Shown here in pieces: positions 6,625 to 8,281 of a DNA stretch of 8,281 bases. The notes beneath the pieces are model-generated. The model did not search any database and had not been told where the DNA came from. It saw only the letters and a list, made by a program, of their open reading frames with translations. How positions within the stretch are numbered: position 1 is the first letter of the stretch; each line of letters begins with the position of its first letter. Position numbers and translations under genes: made by a program. Origin of the DNA: Candidatus Fermentibacterota bacterium (GTDB lineage Bacteria; Fermentibacterota; Fermentibacteria; Fermentibacterales; JCC-6). The DNA lies in assembly GCA_030607835.1 (NCBI GenBank), contig JAUWJE010000071.1, forward strand, positions 1 through 8,281, read 5' to 3'.

Positions 6625-7224
6625 ATGAAAAATCAAGCGGTGTTTCTTGTACTTGCGTTTACGACTTCTGCTTTTGCCTGGAGTGAATTGTTAGTGATTA
6701 ACCAGGTTATTGCTGTGCCGGTCCAACCGGAACCGGCTCCTCCCGAACTGATCATGGGCAGAGGCCTGATGAGCCAGGGTCAGCTTGTTTCTTTTTTCAT
6801 GGAACAGAATCCCGATGCGGATGAGCAGAAGGTCACTCGTCTGGCGGCTTTATATATCGAAGAATCTGCCTTCGAAGGTGTCAATGCGGATGTAGCCTTT
6901 GTCCAGATGTGCCTGGAGACCGGATTCCTCCGTTTCGGAGGGCTGGTCACCGAAGACATGAACAATTTCTGCGGTCTTGGAGCTGTCAGTACTGAACAAT
7001 CCGGACTAGTTTTTCCGGATGAGCGAACCGGCGTACGAGCTCATGTGCAGCATCTGAAAGCATACGGTTCGCCGGATCCGCTAACGGGAGACCTGGTCGA
7101 CCCCCGTTATCAATATGTCAACCCGAAGGGAAAATCGCCGGATATTCATGGACTTGCGGGTACCTGGGCTGCCGACCGGCAATACGGCGAAAAACTGGCC
7201 TACTTGCTTGAGCGGTTGTATTAA
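6625..7224 (+). CDS. Secreted glucosaminidase-domain murein hydrolase
   Basis: I chose ATG 6625, not the in-frame ATG at 6505, because it begins a clear signal peptide (MKNQAVFLVLAFTTSAFA, cut before W19) with GGAG eleven bases upstream (6610-6613). The 40 codons from 6505 look unlike a protein start. The 199-residue precursor has a short proline-rich linker (31-40) and then a glucosaminidase domain (about 48-199) of the FlgJ/endo-beta-N-acetylglucosaminidase type. Conserved pieces are I-E-E-S at 78-81, the A-F-V-Q-M-C-L-E98-T-G-F-L core in which E98 is the probable catalytic acid, N-N-F-C-G-L-G-A (113-120), T-G-V-R-A-H-V-Q-H-L-K-A-Y (135-147), and W181 with Y187-G-E-K near the end. It should cleave N-acetylglucosaminyl bonds in peptidoglycan outside the inner membrane. 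It stands alone, 299 bases after the flippase. Confidence 0.88.
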   Translation: MKNQAVFLVLAFTTSAFAWSELLVINQVIAVPVQPEPAPPELIMGRGLMSQGQLVSFFMEQNPDADEQKVTRLAALYIEESAFEGVNADVAFVQMCLETGFLRFGGLVTEDMNNFCGLGAVSTEQSGLVFPDERTGVRAHVQHLKAYGSPDPLTGDLVDPRYQYVNPKGKSPDIHGLAGTWAADRQYGEKLAYLLERLY

Positions 7225-7259
7225 CAGAGATCTCAGCACATTCATCAGGCACTTGACCG

Positions 7260-7770
7260 ATGACACAGCAACTCTGGCTTCTTAACGGTACTAACCAAGT
7301 ATGTCTCTTAAGGCATGATGGGGTCAGTCAATGTACAACCATCGCGATCGAAGATTACACCCTCATTCATGAAGAATTCTGCTGGATGCGCTTTGAATCT
7401 GAAGGAGACGTTCAAAGAGGCAAGGAGCTATTACCTTCAGAATACGGCATCAGAACTGCTCACTCCCCAGGAGATATTCGAACTCAACGGCGGAGCGCTG
7501 GGACTGATTCCTGATGATATGATAGATGATCTGATCGGGGACTTTTCTGAACCGGTCAGGGCGGCTCTGGAAGCTGAAGCCAGAATCAGAAGGGCTCTCT
7601 CCAGTGCTGAATCCTCATATGAGGAACTGGAGGAGATCGCGGTCTTCCACGGTGATCCACCGGAGGAGTACAATGAAAGGGATATTCCTGAGGGCAGATG
7701 GTTATTACATCCGCTACTTCCCGACAGGATACAAGCACACACGGGTGGAGATCTGGATACCAGAGGATGA
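7260..7770 (+). pseudogene. Frameshifted gene of unknown function, first part
   Basis: I do not recognise this family. Translation begins plausibly at ATG 7260, 35 bases after the glucosaminidase stop, with only a weak CAGG upstream. Frame 7260 reads MTQQLWLLNGTNQVCLLRHD, then EEFCWMRFESEG, up to about 7442-7452. After that the protein-like frame is one base later (LLTPQEIFELNGGALGLIPD, then an acidic region and the E/A/R-rich helix of 7545-7640). Staying in the first frame gives an R/S/T-rich tail ending at 7514. The second frame runs to TAG 7768-7770, but its last 35 or so codons overlap the better-looking frame of the next part, so a second break near 7656-7690 is likely. The hexamer TCAGAA occurs at 7437-7442 and 7450-7455; loss of one copy plus spacer (13 bases) would join the two frames as K-E-L-L-P-S-E-L-L-T-P-Q-E. 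The glutamate-rich helix and lack of a signal peptide suggest a cytoplasmic protein. Confidence 0.45.
7437..7455 (+). repeat. Direct repeat TCAGAA (two copies, 13 bp apart) at a frame break
   Basis: The copies are 7437-7442 and 7450-7455, separated by TACGGCA. In both flanking frames the repeat is read as S-E. Excision of exactly 13 bases brings the upstream frame into register with the downstream one. A six-base repeat in a suitable register can also occur by chance. Confidence 0.5.
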
Positions 7771-8281
7771 AGGCGTAGATCTGTCATTCGCAGGAGAACT
7801 TGATTCGTCTGGTGGAAACGCGTTTGGGAAGGCACCCTATCGTCTCCATAAGGGTTCTTCGTCGCCATACAATGATCCGACAGTCATACAAGATTTCATT
7901 CCTGGTGGAGAAGGAACAGCACAGCCGGGGAATAGTCTCAGTCAGAGACTTTCAGTGGTCATGGGCAAACCTCAGGCTCAGGTTGATGAAGCAATTGCCA
8001 GGATCCGGGATTCTACGGACAAGTTCTCGACGCTTTGCAGTATTCTCACCTTCGATATGACCAGCCTTCGATGTTGGAGGTGAGTTAAAAGGCTGGATTG
8101 TCGATCCTGGAATTGATAAGATTATTAGCACATGGAGCAGTGTAATCAAGGCAATCGGAGTAGACCCACCAAGATCCGATTACACTCTTTATGCGATCCC
8201 ATTGATTGTTCATATAGATCCAATCCTGCCCGGCGACGACCTTTCAGCAGAAAAGGCTGCCGCACTTAACTCCTTCGCTGA
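7673..8281 (+). pseudogene. Frameshifted protein of unknown function, second part (runs off the window)
   Basis: A good ribosome-binding site (GGAGG, 7662-7666, six-base spacing) precedes ATG 7673. So this could be a separate gene beginning MKGIFLRADGYYIRYFPTGY, or the continuation of the preceding part after another frame break (AGGG at 7678-7681 and 7691-7694, 13 bases apart, would allow a join reading N-E-R-A-D-G-Y-Y). The frame reads convincingly through HTRVEIWIPEDEGVDLSFAG and GKPQAQVDEAIARIRDSTDK to about 8056, then would stop at 8081-8083 after a poor tail (TSLRCWR). From 8067 the plausible frame is one base later (FDVGGELKGWIVDPGIDKII ... SDYTLYAIPLIVHIDPILPG) and continues past the window end. 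Removing 16 bases between CCTTCGAT repeats gives L-T-F-D-V-G-G-E-L-K-G-W. I cannot name a family or predict a function. No signal peptide or membrane helix is evident. Confidence 0.45.
8049..8072 (+). repeat. Direct repeat CCTTCGAT (two copies, 16 bp apart) at a frame break
   Basis: The copies are 8049-8056 and 8065-8072 with spacer ATGACCAG. Both are read as T/L-F-D in the frame that looks coding on their own side. Loss of one copy plus spacer (16 bases, one more than a multiple of three) restores a single frame across the junction. Confidence 0.6.

Noticed and set aside
1..8281. CRISPR arrays, tRNA/rRNA genes, insertion-sequence ends or transposase genes
   Set aside because: No regularly spaced repeats, cloverleaf-like sequence, or recognisable transposase was seen on either strand.

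Overview
The window looks like a bacterial chromosome segment of moderate GC, probably from an FCB-group or related candidate-phylum lineage. The main clue is the first 166 bases, which encode a FlgD-like/type IX-style C-terminal sorting domain (W-D-G-x(4)-N-G-x-x-V-x-x-G-x-Y motif) common in those lineages. Envelope polysaccharide genes fit a diderm cell. This placement is inference from protein style only, not from a marker gene.

Layout. (1) 1-166, plus strand: 3' end of a secreted-protein gene. (2) 167-1695, minus strand: an apparent two-gene unit in which an intact GmhB-like HAD phosphatase (1695-1198) is followed after 6 nt by a decayed gene (1191-594). The decayed gene joins an N-terminal DnaQ-like exonuclease fragment to the C-terminal half of a GIY-YIG (UvrC/Cho-like) domain. 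Further degraded minus-strand coding may continue to about 238. (3) 1696-1962: a short plus-strand remnant resembling the N-terminus of a YkvA/DUF1232 protein, running antisense into the 3' end of the next gene. (4) 1936-3429, minus strand: an O-antigen ligase/polymerase-type membrane protein. (5) 3430-3821: a divergent intergenic region with an 8+8 bp inverted repeat and a 12-bp palindrome. (6) 3822-6325, plus strand: a GT4 glycosyltransferase and a Wzx-type flippase, coupled by an ATGA overlap. (7) 6625-7224, plus strand: a secreted glucosaminidase-domain murein hydrolase. (8) 7260-8281, plus strand: an unrecognised protein whose reading frame is broken at least twice and probably three times.

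Genes 4-6 make a compact surface-polysaccharide module: the glycosyltransferase adds a sugar to the lipid-linked repeat unit, the flippase moves it across the inner membrane, and the ligase/polymerase joins or transfers it on the outer side. The HAD phosphatase could supply an activated heptose precursor, but its substrate is not shown. The glucosaminidase works on the cell wall and appears to be a separate unit.

The most unusual feature is the amount of interrupted coding sequence between and beside the intact genes. In the right-hand region, two frame breaks coincide with short direct repeats (TCAGAA 13 bp apart, CCTTCGAT 16 bp apart). Exact removal of one repeat plus the spacer would restore one continuous frame in each case. 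This could be pseudogene decay, repeat-mediated switching, or, much more speculatively, a recoding/bypass arrangement; the sequence alone does not decide.
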